From: Mesaphorura yosii
Lineage: Eukaryota > Arthropoda > Collembola > Poduromorpha > Tullbergiidae
DNA: 64,000 nt
NCBI GenBank assembly: GCA_009869945.1
Contig: WIXG01000042.1
Coordinates: 186,001 to 250,000 of the forward strand
Direction: 5' to 3'
The notes below the pieces were generated by a model that saw only the letters and a program-made list of their open reading frames with translations, had not been told where the DNA came from and searched no databases. Position 1 is the stretch's first letter. Every line of letters begins with the position of its first letter. Both the position numbers and the translations under genes were made by a program. Positions 36,627 to 49,033 of the stretch are shown piece after piece.

Positions 36627-37926
36627 CTCTCAGTTTCGTGATTTCTACAAAATTACGAAAAAGAATAAATTGTCAGCACACCGTCAATCGTTTCTAATTT
36701 TCTTAAGATCTTACCCAGAGAACTAAATATCAAAAAGACAAAGTGAAGCGTCTCCGAATTTTCTTGTACGTGAATTTACTTAGAAGCTGTCAACCCGTAC
36801 TCGACTGTCTCGATGCTTAGTTTTGAGAGGAATGAAGAGTTTCTCGAGAATTATTCTGATAATGAGATCAAACCTTATCCAGGTCTTGCAACACATGAAT
36901 TAATAATTGCGGTTCAGATTTTTATTGCTCTATTGTGGTTCAAGCGGTTCATCGTCCACCGTAAGCATCTACGCATATTGACGGTATGCCAATTCTGCCT
37001 CTTCACTCCTCAACATGCCATTTTTCTGAATTACATCAGCAGGTCATGATCGTGTATCTGCGCATTGCGCAATTGAACCAGTTTTGTTGCTCAATATGCG
37101 GATGAGTTTTGCGCTTGCAGCTTGCAACGAACGCTGCAACATTACGCTTACATGTGTGTCTATGTCATCTCATTTAACGCATCTTAGCCAGGCACGTTTT
37201 TGCTCTGGTCGAGTTTGACATTTCTTTTCTTTAGCGAAATGTGTCATGAACAGTGCACCACCAAACTTTAATGACAGATTGTGAGCACGCGTTGCACTTG
37301 TTGCACCATGAATACAGAATCACTTCCTGGCATGGGGCAATGGCACCAATTTGTGTCAGATCTAAGAATTTGGATTTGCTAATGCGTTGACCCAACGTCC
37401 AAGCTCGATCAAGTCCATTCAATCGAGAATCCAACTATTGGACGTATGCACAAAACGAACATATTGCGTGATCGCCAGATCAAACGAAACGGTAACTCCG
37501 AAAAGGGTAACTAAAATCATTGTCCGATTCTTGGGCATCTTGGTTCTTGTCTAAGATTTTAATTTTGGTAATCGTTTATCGGATTTCCGTTTGTCCATTC
37601 CTTAACACGTGCAGGGACAAGTTACAGACACCTTTCGCCTTTTCACTAAAGAACAAAGAAGTCTTGCCTGCGTTGTTGTTTAAAAATCAAAAGCACGAAA
37701 AAATATGCCGAGTTGCCAGTCGATCAAATCTACTGCATCGTGGTTTTTAATGCTGTTCTAATAACAAGATAGGGTGGGACGATAAGAGGAAGATAAAATA
37801 AAAGAAGCAGTCCTACTGATACTGCTGTTGTCGGTATCCTGTGCTCACTACGAAAATGCATTATTGGCCTGTCAAGTGAAAGTAAAGTGTAAGTCGTCGA
37901 GGGTGATTTCTCTAAATAGAAACGAA
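36627..37926. other. Divergent intergenic region before SWI5
   Basis: About 1.3 kb. It contains the probable 5' untranslated intron of the minus-strand orphan gene (36645-36714). Several small frames occur but none has a domain or splice support. Confidence 0.45.
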
Positions 37927-38782
37927 ATGAGGAGGTCATCACTGGCCAGTTCGCAGTTCAAGCCTCCGAGAAGTATTAACACCTCGTTATCATCAGCTGG
38001 AAAAGAGGGTGAGGATGGCATGGAGCATTTGCGGGACTGGGAAGGAATTAAGACAGTTAAGAGGATGAGGATGTCAACCGACTCACCTGAGGCCGCTTCC
38101 TTGAAACCTGACGACGGGTGTTCGACATCAGATGCTGCTGACAAGAACATAACCGACTTAACCGCGACAAACATCACGGCGGATCACGGTGAAGGTGAAA
38201 GTGACACAAGTATTTCGCCGGTGTCTACAACTCCACTCCCGCTGGAGAATTCTCTTGAGTTCGCATCAACTGGCTGGATGACTGTTACACAGACGCCAAT
38301 CCGTTCCAACGAGTCTCGAATTTCTCGATCTCCGTCGACGCCGTGGTTCCTTATTCCAGCTAAAATAGGATCGCAAATGGAAGGGTCGATCACGCCCAGG
38401 ACAAGTGATTCACACAGGGGCAGTCACTCGAGAATTCCGACTCCGAAAGTTAATGCAGAGACCATCGAAGAATTAATGGCCGAAAAGGAACAATTAGAAG
38501 CTGAAATAAAAGAACTTGAAGGTAGAGGGAACAAGGCGGAAGATCTCGATGTAAGACTTTTATCGAAATTACTGATTTCAAGTATTAGTGGTGTATTTTT
38601 CTCAGCACTTAATATTCTTCATCGTCTTTCTCGACTTTCTGCAGGACTACATGGAACTCCTTCACCAATATAACAATGCCAAAGACATTGCTCAATGTCT
38701 TATGGGAGAATTGGCTCTAAGAAGCGGGACAACTCTTCGTCAGGTGGCTGATAACATTGGTGCACCGACTGAGGACGATTGA
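37927..38782 (+). CDS. Swi5: DNA repair protein SWI5 homologue
   Basis: Two exons, join(37927..38550, 38645..38782), give 253 residues. SWI5 pairs with SFR1 and helps RAD51 filaments during homologous recombination in the nucleus. The conserved C-terminal Swi5 region is a coiled coil from about residue 180 (EELMAEKEQLEAEIKELEG), followed by YMELLHQYNNAKDIAQCLMGELA and a short end. This spacing and the LHQYN..KD..Q.L.G core are diagnostic. The N-terminal ~180 residues are Ser/Thr-rich and look disordered, longer than in many relatives. The frame is open upstream to an ATG at 37828, which would add 33 residues; I prefer 37927 because the sequence MRRSSLASSQFKPPRS resembles the basic Ser-rich start of SWI5 proteins. 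Confidence 0.85.
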
Positions 38783-39143
38783 TCGAATGTCACATCACCA
38801 AACACCACCACAGCGTCCGGCGTCAACAACTGAATGACTCCATTTTGTCAGTACCGGGTTGGAATGAGACGTCGTCGACTGTAGTCTCATCCTCATGAAA
38901 TGAATTCGGTAAAGACTGTAAAAGTCCGACTGAACACGTTCTTTGTAGAATTGGACCAGATTTAATGTTGCAATTTCATTGTGCTCAAAACGACAAGATA
39001 TTATTTATTTAGGCATTTAGGGCTTATAACTCGAAGCGCTGTAAGCAATATTAGACGTTCAAGTGTAAATTACAGAATTAAAGGTTCACCCTTTATATTC
39101 CAAACTCCATTTGTCTCAGCCATCAGTCACTCATTTGCGAAGC
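38783..39143. other. Convergent 3' region, SWI5 and PIN4
   Basis: About 0.36 kb between the stop codons of SWI5 (plus) and PIN4 (minus). It presumably holds both 3' untranslated regions. No gene is seen. Confidence 0.5.
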
Positions 39144-39815
39144 CTATCGCTTTCCTTCGACCATGATGATGTGATAACCAAACTTCGTTTTAACTGGAGG
39201 GTCTGTGTATACGGGGCTGTCTACTGTGGAATTTGTAAGTGCAAAGGCGGCGTCCTGGAAGGGGCCAACCTATAAATAACAAAAGGTACAGCACAAAAAG
39301 TGTAGTTCCCCTTTCAAGTGCGTATGGTTGAAGATATTGAAGAACTCACCATTGATCCTCTAATCATCCAGCCAAGGTCGCCCTACAAGTGTTAACTTGT
39401 TAAACTTTTCTGTATTTAAGACAGTCAGGATATGGCGGACCACTTTCAACTTTCAGCTTACCCCTGAACGCGCTTTGTCTTCGCTGTACTGCGTTGCGAC
39501 CTCGGAGAACTTCATTCCAGATTTCAACTTTTCCATTGCTTCCAAAATTTTCGATTGTTTTTCACACAAAATGTGTCTAACCTTAAAATGAAACCCATTT
39601 AATATATTTCAGCATTGTCATGAACAGCTTACTAAGTGTTAAGAAATGATACCTTCACACCCTCATTTCAGACCTACCTTCACAGCGTTCCCACCTTTCG
39701 CTTCTTTTGTATCTTTCGCATCTTTTTTAGATGCTGAGCCGGGAGATTTTCCTTTATCATCGGCTTTGGATCCCTTGCCACCTTTGGCGGCTCCTGAATC
39801 CTTCTTCGGGCCCAT
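39144..39815 (-). CDS. Pin4: Parvulin-type peptidyl-prolyl isomerase PIN4
   Basis: Four exons, complement(39144..39269, 39350..39382, 39462..39581, 39678..39815), give 138 residues, close to the human length. The protein catalyses cis-trans isomerisation of prolyl bonds and is linked to ribosome biogenesis. The N-terminus is a Lys/Gly-rich tail ([17 protein letters not shown]), as in the family. The parvulin domain then reads [46 protein letters not shown] and [15 protein letters not shown]. Exon 3 is only 33 bases. The gene is head-to-head with RFC4. Confidence 0.96.
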
Positions 39816-40135
39816 AGCTAGCTTAATAGTTCTTCAAATGTTCAACGTCCGGTAGGGTAGCGGTGTTTTAAATATTAAGTCTGTCTGGCTGGATCGCCGG
39901 ATTTGTACCATTTGAAGTTAGAGCAGTTTTGAAGTTTTTGAGATTATTTTACCGCGAGCTTCGAAGTCATTTCACACAGAAAAAGCGGGCCTTGATACAA
40001 TGACAGAGTTACAAAACTTTATACGTTCGGGTGTGCGGAATTTCACGGCCTATTCCGGTCTCAGTGCTTCGACGTCTCCGACGACAAGAAAGAGTGATTT
40101 AAATTCATGGTTTTAATGCAGGCAGTGTAGTCGTA
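39816..40135. promoter_or_regulatory. Shared promoter region of PIN4 and RFC4
   Basis: The two start codons are only 320 bases apart on opposite strands, so this interval must drive both genes. I see no clear TATA box, which fits two broadly expressed housekeeping genes. Confidence 0.6.
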
Positions 40136-41721
40136 ATGGAAGCATATCTAAAAACCGGTAAATTGGGCAAAAGTACCGCTGGCACAAGTTCTGGCACTGG
40201 TGATCAACAAAAATCCAACGCGAAGAGGAAGTATCCCGTCCCTTGGGTTGAAAAATAGTAAGCTTAAAGAGTTCTAAGTTCGTGCAGAGACTACTGTTAC
40301 ATCTCTTTATTTCAGCCGTCCTAGAACCATTGAGGATGTCGTTCAGCAGGAAGAAGTAGTTTCGATTCTCGGAAAGATTCTTCATGTAAGTTTGTACAAA
40401 CTGTGGTCGTGGTTTTGATTCGTGTGTTTTTACGCTAATTTTCTTCAGGGTGCCGATCTCCCGAACCTGCTATTCTATGGGCCACCTGGAACTGGTAAAA
40501 CAAGTACAATATTGGCAACGGCTAGACAGTTATTCGGAGACAATTACAAGGACAGGTGGGTTTTTAGCGATTATTGCAACGATTTAAAAAATGACTTCAC
40601 ATTTTCATTTTGTGATAATTCCAGAATTTTGGAATTAAATGCATCCGATGAAAGAGGAATTGCAGTTATCCGTGAGAAAGTCAAAAAATTCTCTCAGTTC
40701 ACTGCTTCCGCAGAATTACCAGAGTACGTGAGAAATGTTCAGTATTCCCTTCTATTACTGATGTGACGGATAATCACGGATAACCTGAACCTTTAATTTT
40801 AACACTTTAGTGGAAGACCTTGTCCCCCATTCAAGTTGGTCATTTTGGACGAGGCAGATGCAATGACTTCAGCGGCTCAAGCAGCATTACGTCGCACAAT
40901 GGAAAAGGAGACTAAAACGACTCGATTTTGTCTATTGTGCAATTACCTATCAAGAATCATTCCACCTTTAACATCTCGTTGTTCAAAATTTCGCTTCAAA
41001 CCACTAAGTAAGTGCAAATTACAAATTGACAACCGAGGTACAGAGTTTTCAATTGTATAATATCTTTGGCTCATAGAAGATGAGCTGATTCTTGAAAGAC
41101 TGGAACTGATTGCCCGAGAAGAAGGAATACAGTGCAAGGATGGTGTACTGAAAACTCTTATAAAAACATCCGACGGTGATTTGAGACGCGCAATTACGAC
41201 CCTCCAATCGTGTTACCGTCTGAAGGGCAAAGATCGCGTGCTCAAAATTGAAGATATTAATGAAATCTCTGGAGTGAGTTCGTCTTGTTTGTAATTAAGG
41301 TTCATTCATGGTGTGCATGGTCCTCAAGACTAAATGTTAATTATGCCCTTGTCCACTGTAGGCAATTCCTGAAAAGTGGATTAATAAATACTTCGAGGCC
41401 TGTCAATCAGGAAATTATGACAAAGTGGAGGAATGCGTTGAAGAATTTGTGAGGAATGGTTTCCCAGCTTCCAATATAGTTACACAGATTTTCCATCATG
41501 TTCTTCAAGATGAGGCTATGATTGACAAGCAAAAGGCGAAGATATTTGAGAAAATCTCCGTAAGTCTAAGCTATTCAATCGTGTTGAAAATGTCCAAAAA
41601 CTGAACCGTTGTTCGTTGTTCCTGGTTTTAGGAATGCAACTTCCGCCTTATGGATGGTGCAAGTGAATACTTACAACTCATGGACCTCGGAGGAGTTGTA
41701 ATGAAGCAGTATGCAGAATAA
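40136..41721 (+). CDS. RfC4: Replication factor C subunit 4 (clamp loader)
   Basis: Eight exons, join(40136..40257, 40316..40385, 40449..40555, 40625..40723, 40811..41007, 41077..41273, 41362..41559, 41632..41721), give 359 residues (about 363 in human). It is one of the small AAA+ subunits that load the PCNA sliding clamp onto DNA. Seen motifs are Walker [10 protein letters not shown], the RFC box [11 protein letters not shown], Walker [11 protein letters not shown], and SRC ([10 protein letters not shown], with sensor sequence CNYLSRII before it). The C-terminal collar helices end KQYAE. The N-terminal sequence [15 protein letters not shown] leads into the AAA+ core. Assignment to RFC4 rather than RFC2 or RFC5 rests on length and the Lys-rich start before PWVEKYRP. 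Confidence 0.93.
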
Positions 41722-42078
41722 CTTTGCCTTCAACTTTCTTGAATCCTTTGTCAACGATTTGTAATGGGCCTCTTGTCGGATTAAATTCATTTCACTTCAG
41801 CTTCAGCACATTTTTATTGCGTTCTTGATTTAGTTACCATAAGAATCTTTGCCGTGGCTGTGGCCCATACTATTATCAACAGAAATAGCTGGAATAGACA
41901 TCGGTTTATGAACCGTGCTTTTGTGTTATGGCTGAACCTGGCAGCCTGGCCCTGGCCCTTGCGGAATCAAAATTCAAAATCGTACCTGGCGCTTGCTGGT
42001 AGAGTTACCCGAAGTTTAGCCCTATATGATGGCTCAAAATTCCAAATTCGGCGTAAACTGTTCAAAACTCTGAACAAA
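41722..42078. other. Intergenic, RFC4 to rhomboid-like gene
   Basis: About 0.36 kb. The frame of the next gene is open upstream to an ATG at 41854, but that extension is Trp/Arg-rich and looks like leader sequence rather than protein. Confidence 0.45.
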
Positions 42079-43615
42079 ATGAGTGAAAACAGCATCGGAA
42101 ATGGCAACCGTGCAGAAAATAATGTCAATGACCCAAACCAACCCGGAATCGGAGACGTAGATCCGGGAGCAGATGGGAACAATAACATGTTGCCGTTGAA
42201 TGGTAACAGAGTAGGTCCGAGATCATTCCTGGACACCATTGGCATCACTAAATTTCCGCCGGCATCTACAATTTTTTCTGCCATTTTGGTGCGCACGTCC
42301 TCAAATTTCAGTGCAAGTATTTGTTCAACTTGAATGCATGAATTGTTGTTTCTTTAGATAATTATGTACATGATCACTACCTACTTCGACCTGAACGAGA
42401 AATCCATCCTCGTCAGTTGGGACAGCGTTATTGTTGATGGTCAATACTGGCGTCTTCTGGTTGCACATTTGTTCCATTTCAACAAAGTCAATCTATTTGT
42501 CAACTGTATTTCTCTTATGACAATGGGTTTGTCAAGCCTACTACAACAATAGGCGTAGTCAACTGTCCACATTGATTTTAACCTGTGTCATTGCATAGGC
42601 CGTTACATCGAGAAGAGAATCAAGACGGTCGCAATGCTGAGCATCATTCAGTTTATGGGGATTGTCTCAAACTTGATTTACATTTTCATTAACAATTTCG
42701 TGTCTCCAAACTCAGCCTATTCGTCCACTTTTGGCTTTGCTCGTAAGTTATACTATTTTATAAGGCCCCATCGTAGTAGGATTCTTGTAGAGTGAATTCT
42801 TGCTCTACTTTGGAGTTAGAATGTTTTCGCGTCGTCAGATTTATAGCAGACGTAGAGCAACAAGACCTTTTGCTCATAATATAGCTTTCGATCCAAGACG
42901 AATACGGTCTAACTAGTTCATAAGTGATAAATTCGCATTGGAAGCTCTATTTAATGACAAGAACATGACCGTGAAAAGAATACACCGACTGCCATGATTC
43001 AGTTTCATGACCAAGCAAAAGTGCCCGTTTATTTGTGCCACCGTATTTTCAAACTGTTTCTCTACAACAGATGTCACATTCGCCCTGCGGATGGTCCAAA
43101 TATTTGCGAAGAACGAGAACAACTCGCAAATGCCGACGCTGGTGCTGGGATTTTGGCCGGTGTACTTTCCGGGCTGGTTGACTCCGTGGGAACCCCTCGC
43201 AGAGCGCCTACTGACAGACCTGGTGAAGCAAGACCGAGGTCTGGCTACGCACATGGCAGGAATTTCTGCCGGTCTCATCTTCCCTCACTTGGCTAGTCAA
43301 TTTGGAAAGTTGATTGTACGAGAAAGTGGCACTTCTCTGAATTCGTTATATGAACGTGAACCGGAAGCCCGCGCAGCAGACTCGGTCGACTCTTTCGTGA
43401 ACGAATTCCTGGAACATGATTTGATTTTTCCATCAATTAAAAATGTACGATCAGAGCCCAGATTAGAGCTCGCGCTTCATTCTGCACCACCGCCAACCGC
43501 GTCTCAGGTTGACCATCGCAGGAATTCAGTACCAGTAACAAGTCAAGCGTCCAGCATGCCCAGCAATCCTGACAATTCTACGGAAGGACTGGGTCATAGT
43601 TCAGCAAGCAGTTGA
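42079..43615 (+). CDS. Rhomboid-family membrane protein, probably protease-dead
   Basis: Four exons, join(42079..42288, 42358..42526, 42599..42742, 43071..43615), give 355 residues. A polar N-terminus of ~60 residues precedes a rhomboid-like core: an anchor helix, then YWRLLVAHLFHFNKVNLFVN with the L1-loop signature, MGRYIEKRIK, a further TM, and the TM4 segment. Active rhomboids have GxSG in TM4; here the sequence spanning the last splice is GFAHVTFAL, so the expected Ser is Ala174. The TM6 histidine remains (HMAGISAG, H235). The C-terminal ~100 residues are polar. This suggests a rhomboid pseudoprotease, a group that includes members acting in ER protein handling; RHBDD2-like is one option. 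Two donors are weak (GTGCGC, GTTTGT), so the joins should be tested. AATAAA lies at 43663. Confidence 0.75.
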
Positions 43616-44424
43616 ACATAGTAACACCTGACAAAAGTGTGATTTACAATTTAGAAGTGCAAAATAAACGGTTTCAGCATTATTCAGTTGGACTGGCTCT
43701 CACAAATTCCAAATTCTCATTGACAATCTCATCATGTATCATGCATGTGCAATAAGCACACCCAAAGATTCACATCATTCACATGTCCAGTTTGTGGCTT
43801 GGATAGTTTTAATTATTTTTATCACATTCCGTCAATTATGACTTTATGGATGGTGAGGCTTTGAGAGTTCGAGACGGTGCGGTGGTGGCTGACTGCTGAG
43901 TTTGCACTGAAAGTTTTATATCAAGTGCATTTGGGTACAAACACTGAAAAGGAGAGAGGATTTTACGAAACGAGAAGAGCAGCCAATGAAATGCACACAC
44001 GTGAAGATGTGATTGGTGGACTGGACATTTCATTACCTAAAATTCATGTGTGTGGTAATTTAATTTTGGCATTGAGTACGAATACCGTGTCAATTGTAAT
44101 TATCAGAAAAACAATAAATCCACATTTAATTTAGTCGATCTTGGCACATTTTGTTCTGGTTGACAATCCTGGAACTGTAATCCCAATAGTTCATTTGTCA
44201 TTTCTTTAAAAACTTTGGCACTGTAAACAACCTCACAGGTTAAAATTCGTTTTTGTATTCGAATTGTGAGGAAAAGTGACGCTAATCAGTAGAAGTTAGC
44301 TCAGAAAATAGTAATAAAATACAGCAAGCATTATTATTGACAACGTTTAGTAGCCTGCTCCAAGACTTGAATCTTGGATCACTATTGTTTAGCCTTAACC
44401 TACAATTACGGAACCACACAGATA
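43616..44424. other. Intergenic stretch, about 0.8 kb
   Basis: Contains the probable poly(A) signal of the rhomboid-like gene near 43663. Both strands show short open frames around 43836-44134. The minus-strand one ends in a Ser/Thr-rich sequence after a TTTTCAG acceptor but cannot be linked to any other exon. Confidence 0.4.
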
Positions 44425-46454
44425 ATGCAGATCGAACTTTTTTACGAGGGAAAGCTGAATTTTCTATTCACGTTTCTTGTATCGTGGCTAAGTTTACTGA
44501 ATTCGGGTAAGTCTGAAGTACCTCAATGATAAGCAATGCAGCCCTTATTGCTGGGTTATTCTATTAGCTCACACTCTTCTTAACCTGAATGATTCTTGTT
44601 TGATAGGTGTCAACAGCGGTACTGCAGATGTGGAGAAGCATTTGGAAATGGGCAGAATGCATTTGGAGAATCGACAGTTTTCGGATGCCTTAACACATTT
44701 TCATGCTGCAGTGGAAGGAGATCCAAACAACTATCGTGAGTACCTAATTAACTATAATCGAAAATTAACTTGATCGAAGGGATGTTTCATGTTTCAGAAA
44801 TATACTATAAGCGAGCCTTAGTATTTATGGCTCTTGGGAAGTATCATCAAGCGTTAAAGGATTTCGACAAAGTAATTGAATTAAAGCCAGATTTCTCAGC
44901 AGCAGTGTTGCAGAGGGCAAGTTTGCTTCTGAAACAAGGACAACTTGATAAAGCGCACATCGATTTTGAGTCAGTGGTAAGGTGCAACGATAACGAACCT
45001 AAAGGATATACGACAGCTCATTATTTACAAGTGAGTTTTACACCTATGTTTGTAGTTACGAAAGGATCCTGGAAACCCAGAAGCGATCAGTGGTTATACG
45101 CACACTTCGGAAGCATGGAAAATGAAAGAAGAGGCTGATTACTATATTCAAATGGACGATTGTCAAAACGCACTCAATGTTCTAACCCATTTAATTGAAA
45201 TCTCTCCGTGGGACTCCCAACTACGGCAGAAACGATCAAATTGCTATCTGGAACTCGGTGATTCAATTCACGCAATTTCAGACTTAAGATTTACAACAAG
45301 ATTAAATATGGATGACACAGATGGTATCTACAGGTGACATATTAACCACATTATTACTATCCTTGTTTGGATGAGATGTCACAATTCACCTTCTTAAACA
45401 GGTTGAGTTCTCTGCAGTACCAAACTGGTGAACTAGAAGAGGCATTACGGGAAATTAGAGAATGTCTCAAGCTCGATCCAGAGCATAAATATTGTTTTCC
45501 GTTGTACAAAAAGCTGAAGAAGTTGGACAAGCTTGTCCAAGATGCTGAGAAGTCTGGAGAAAGTGAACAGTATGAGGATTGCACTTCAGATTTAAAAAAG
45601 GTTTGTCGTGCCACATTCTGAAATTTGATTGTTTGCATTCAGAGCAATTTATGTTAACCCTGTTCTCAAATAGGCGTTAAAAGTTGACACTAGCCTCCCG
45701 CAGTTAATTGAACGACGCGTGAGACACAAACTTTGTTGGTGCTACATGAAGAGTGGCGAGGGATCCCACGCTACGGATCAATGCACAAAGGCGTTAGAAA
45801 TATCGGAGGATGTTGATACACTCTGTGATCGGGCTGAGGCCTACTTGCTTCTTGATCTCTTCTCGGAAGGTAAGACTGTGGAATTGAGGCATTAAAAATC
45901 TTCCTCCGAATAGAGAAAACTAATAATTAAACTTGATTTCTCCATTCCAGCCATTAATGATTACCGAAGGGCTACTGAAATCGAAGAAGATAATCGTCGA
46001 GCTCGTGAGGGCTTAAACCGTGCACAAAAATTGCAGAAACAAGCGAAGAAGCGTGATTATTATAAAATACTTGGAGTTAAGAGGAATGCAAATAAGAAAG
46101 AAATCACAAAGGCGTATAGAAAATTGGCACAGAAGTGGCATCCTGACAACTTTCAAGGAGATGAGAAGAAAACCGCAGAAGCAAAATTCATCGATATCGC
46201 AGCAGCTAAAGAAGTCCTGACTGATCCCGAGAAAAGACAGAAGTTTGATAACGGTAATTACAATGATCACAATCGTAATCATAAATTGTGGTTTTAACTT
46301 TTGACCTTCTTTATCATCGACCTTTGAATTTCATTTCATTGTAGGTGAAGATCCGCTGGACGCCGAGCAGAACTCACAAAATCAAGGGTTCAATCCTTTC
46401 GCTCATTTTCATTTCCAACAATCTGGCGGTCCTTTCCATTTTAAGTTTCACTGA
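44425..46454 (+). CDS. Dnajc3: DnaJ homologue DNAJC3 / P58IPK, ER co-chaperone
   Basis: Eight exons, join(44425..44506, 44607..44735, 44798..44976, 45056..45333, 45402..45600, 45674..45869, 45951..46253, 46345..46454), give 491 residues (human 504). The protein works in the ER lumen, binding unfolded clients and passing them to the Hsp70 BiP; it also dampens PERK signalling. A signal peptide lies at residues ~10-28. Nine or so TPR repeats follow, starting [21 protein letters not shown]. The J domain reads [26 protein letters not shown] and contains the essential HPD in KWHPDNF. The C-terminus is FNPF and GGPFHFKFH, as in the family. The exon 3 donor at 44976 skips an in-frame open stretch, and only this choice preserves the TPR alignment. 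It follows the rhomboid-like gene on the same strand. Confidence 0.96.
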
Positions 46455-48942
46455 TGATAATAATTGATCTAGAATTATTAATTTATTTTTTACCTAAAGT
46501 CAACAAATAATATCAATTATTAGCGTCAAGTTAAATAAGCATGTCATTTGTACAGCGCTGTGCATAACTTACCTAATTCTTTTCCTAAACCTATTGCCTA
46601 AACGTGTGGGTGAGTAGTTAAGTATAAGCCCGATTCGTTTTAATTAATCCGAATTCGTAAATAGATTCAAATACATTTGCAACACTTTTCATCTATGGTC
46701 ATGGATTGTCTCTTGCAATCACAATTTAAAGCATGATCCTTGTATTTTAATGTTTCTTTTTCTCTCGGAATTGGTGCTAGCTCTAGTCAGCTTACAAGAT
46801 TTGATCTTTGGGGAATTTCTGCTTTCTGTTAATAGTTTCTGCAACCGCGGAACGATAATAATTTCATATGTGTACCAGTAAAGTTTTATTTTGTCTAAGT
46901 TCGAGCTTGTAGAATGATACTAAAATGGGGTGCCATGAACAATGTTCGAGCCGCTATGGTTCACTCACTTCCCTTCTGAAAGTAAAATGGAAACCGTAAC
47001 GGAATCTAATTCAAATAACAATACAAGGCCATGAATTATGCTAACGTTTCTTTGCGCTTCTTTTAATAGATCGACATCAGCCAACACGTATACGGTGTTT
47101 ACAATGCCAGTCCCCAGTACAGCTGAGTTCTTTTTTAAGTCCGCTGGAAAGAAAAGCTTTTTTATGCACCTATAACGTCAAACTTCCGAGTTCTGGACTT
47201 AACGTTCGACTACATCGCATCACCGCCGTAGAATTCAGCAAAAGGAAATAACGCGCGTTCAACCATCATCTGCTAACAGTTTAATTCTAATGCTTTTCGC
47301 TTGCTCAATAAACCCAGAAGAACTTGAGAGTCGTTGGAAATTCAACTTGATATCAGATGTCTTAATTACGTTTTAAATTTTTTGAGTTCATTATGTTAAG
47401 TTAATTATTAATTAATTAGAAATAATCACTGATGAATTTATTACCAGTTTAAAGAATTTAGTACATCAGTCCTTGTTTTAGATGTTATACTCCACAATCA
47501 GTTGCAGTCTTAATGTTGCAAGACCTTGAGTCCAGAAAAAGAAGAAACAAACCAAATAAAATTGAACGTATTACAGATGAAACGAGACGCATTTGATTTT
47601 TGATACTACGTGCTAGCCCATCATAATTACTAAGTACAGAACTAGGCATACACGCCAGCAATTGAGAGTACTGGCAAATTACTCGGTTGACTGTGATTAC
47701 AGTTGTTCAGTCAGTTAAAAATAGACCCAGAAAAAATATTGGGCTGTGCACTGTAAGTTAGTAACCCTGTCCACCCTGCTATTAGGATTTGCGTTGGACC
47801 AGTGATACTCCTCGCAAAAAGTTTAGGCGTGGTCACCTGCAGTCGAGACCAATTTATTTGAGAGATCAGAGACTCTGCTTCAGCTATGCTAATTTCAATG
47901 AATGCTCCGTTCCTCTTTGCTAAAGCGAATCTAAATAACCCGTGTCTTTGATCATATATTGCTTAATCTCTAGAAGGATGGATTCTTCCATTTGGCAAAT
48001 TAGTAACGCTTTGGCGTAAAAATTCGTACAGAAAAACTGCACGAAATACCCGGATATGTTCACCACTCATTCTAATAAATTACCACGTGTCCTGGACGCC
48101 AGAACCTGTCATGACGCACCGCGAACCTCTGAAAGTGAACACGCCTTCATCAACTCGTCAATTGTCTTCTTCATGAGAGCGTTGTCAACGATCAATCAAT
48201 CAGCTACCGCAATTTCTATGTTAGAGTTCATTTGAGTCCAAATTGATCACATAGCACGCTTCTCACATTAACAGATGCGGGTAAATTGCTGCAGCATCGA
48301 GGAACTTCTATCCATACACAAGCCAAAAGCAAATAGCCAAAGGAATGTGTGCTCTGGTTGATCAAGGGCAACTTCTTATTTTTATAAACGATCTTTTGCA
48401 TTTTTTTACACTGCTCATTATTATCGTATTCCTCTCTCTGCTTGTGCCCTGCTGCAATTAAATTCGAGTGGCCCACTGCTTACGTGCGCAATCCCAATCC
48501 ATTGTTGCAATAAAAAGTTCAATCATGTTTCAAAATCTCAATTTGACAAAATGCACTGCGCACACTGCCATTGCTTCTCTGCTCTGATCTCGCCATGTCA
48601 AGTTTAATGTGACACAAAAAACACATCCTTTTCTTCTTTTCCTATTCATTTAATGGCTCATTTATTTTTTCTCTATAAAGGCTAATAAGACGCTATAAAT
48701 CTGTATCAACGTTTCAAGTCTTTCGCCGTCTCCTCCCAAAGCACAAAAGTCTGGTCGTCGCCTTAAGGAATCCTGAAATTTTTTGCCTCTGAAATTCTTG
48801 GGCTTGGGCTACGCAGTCTTGCCAAATGCTAATGTGCTGATATGTATGAAATTCCTGGCCAATTTATAGCGATCGAATTCAAAAGGGCTGTGCTCCGTAC
48901 ACGGTCTTTAAATGGGCCAACTCCAGAAAAAATGCAAGTCGA
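46455..48942. other. Intergenic stretch, about 2.5 kb
   Basis: A/T-rich sequence between DNAJC3 and the first cuticle gene, with TAATTAATTAATTA-type runs near 47395-47420. No ORF has splice or domain support. It likely includes the 3' region of DNAJC3 and enhancer sequence for the cuticle gene, but nothing specific can be pointed to. Confidence 0.5.
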
Positions 48943-48979
48943 TATATAAGGGTGTGAGACAAAGGGCGGAATTATCAGT
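48943..48979 (+). promoter_or_regulatory. TATA box plus initiator of cuticle gene 1
   Basis: TATATAAG at 48943-48950 is followed by TCAGT at 48975-48979, 32 bases downstream. This matches the arthropod TATA-Inr spacing. The ATG is at 49034, giving a leader of about 57 bases. Confidence 0.75.
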
Positions 48980-49033
48980 TCGGTTCGATTCACCTCGTGC
49001 AAATCAGCAACCACGCGCAGACTCACATTCAAC

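Noticed and set aside
43836..44033. Minus-strand frame with a TTTTCAG acceptor and Ser/Thr-rich end
   Set aside because: Linking it to the coding-like block just upstream would need an intron of about 28 bases, shorter than any credible intron here.
45031..45055. Apparent 25-base intron in DNAJC3
   Set aside because: Too short to splice; using the donor at 44977 instead gives a 79-base intron and the correct TPR sequence.
48975..48990. tRNA B-box-like GGTTCGATTCA
   Set aside because: No A box or cloverleaf around it; it lies in the 5' leader of cuticle gene 1.
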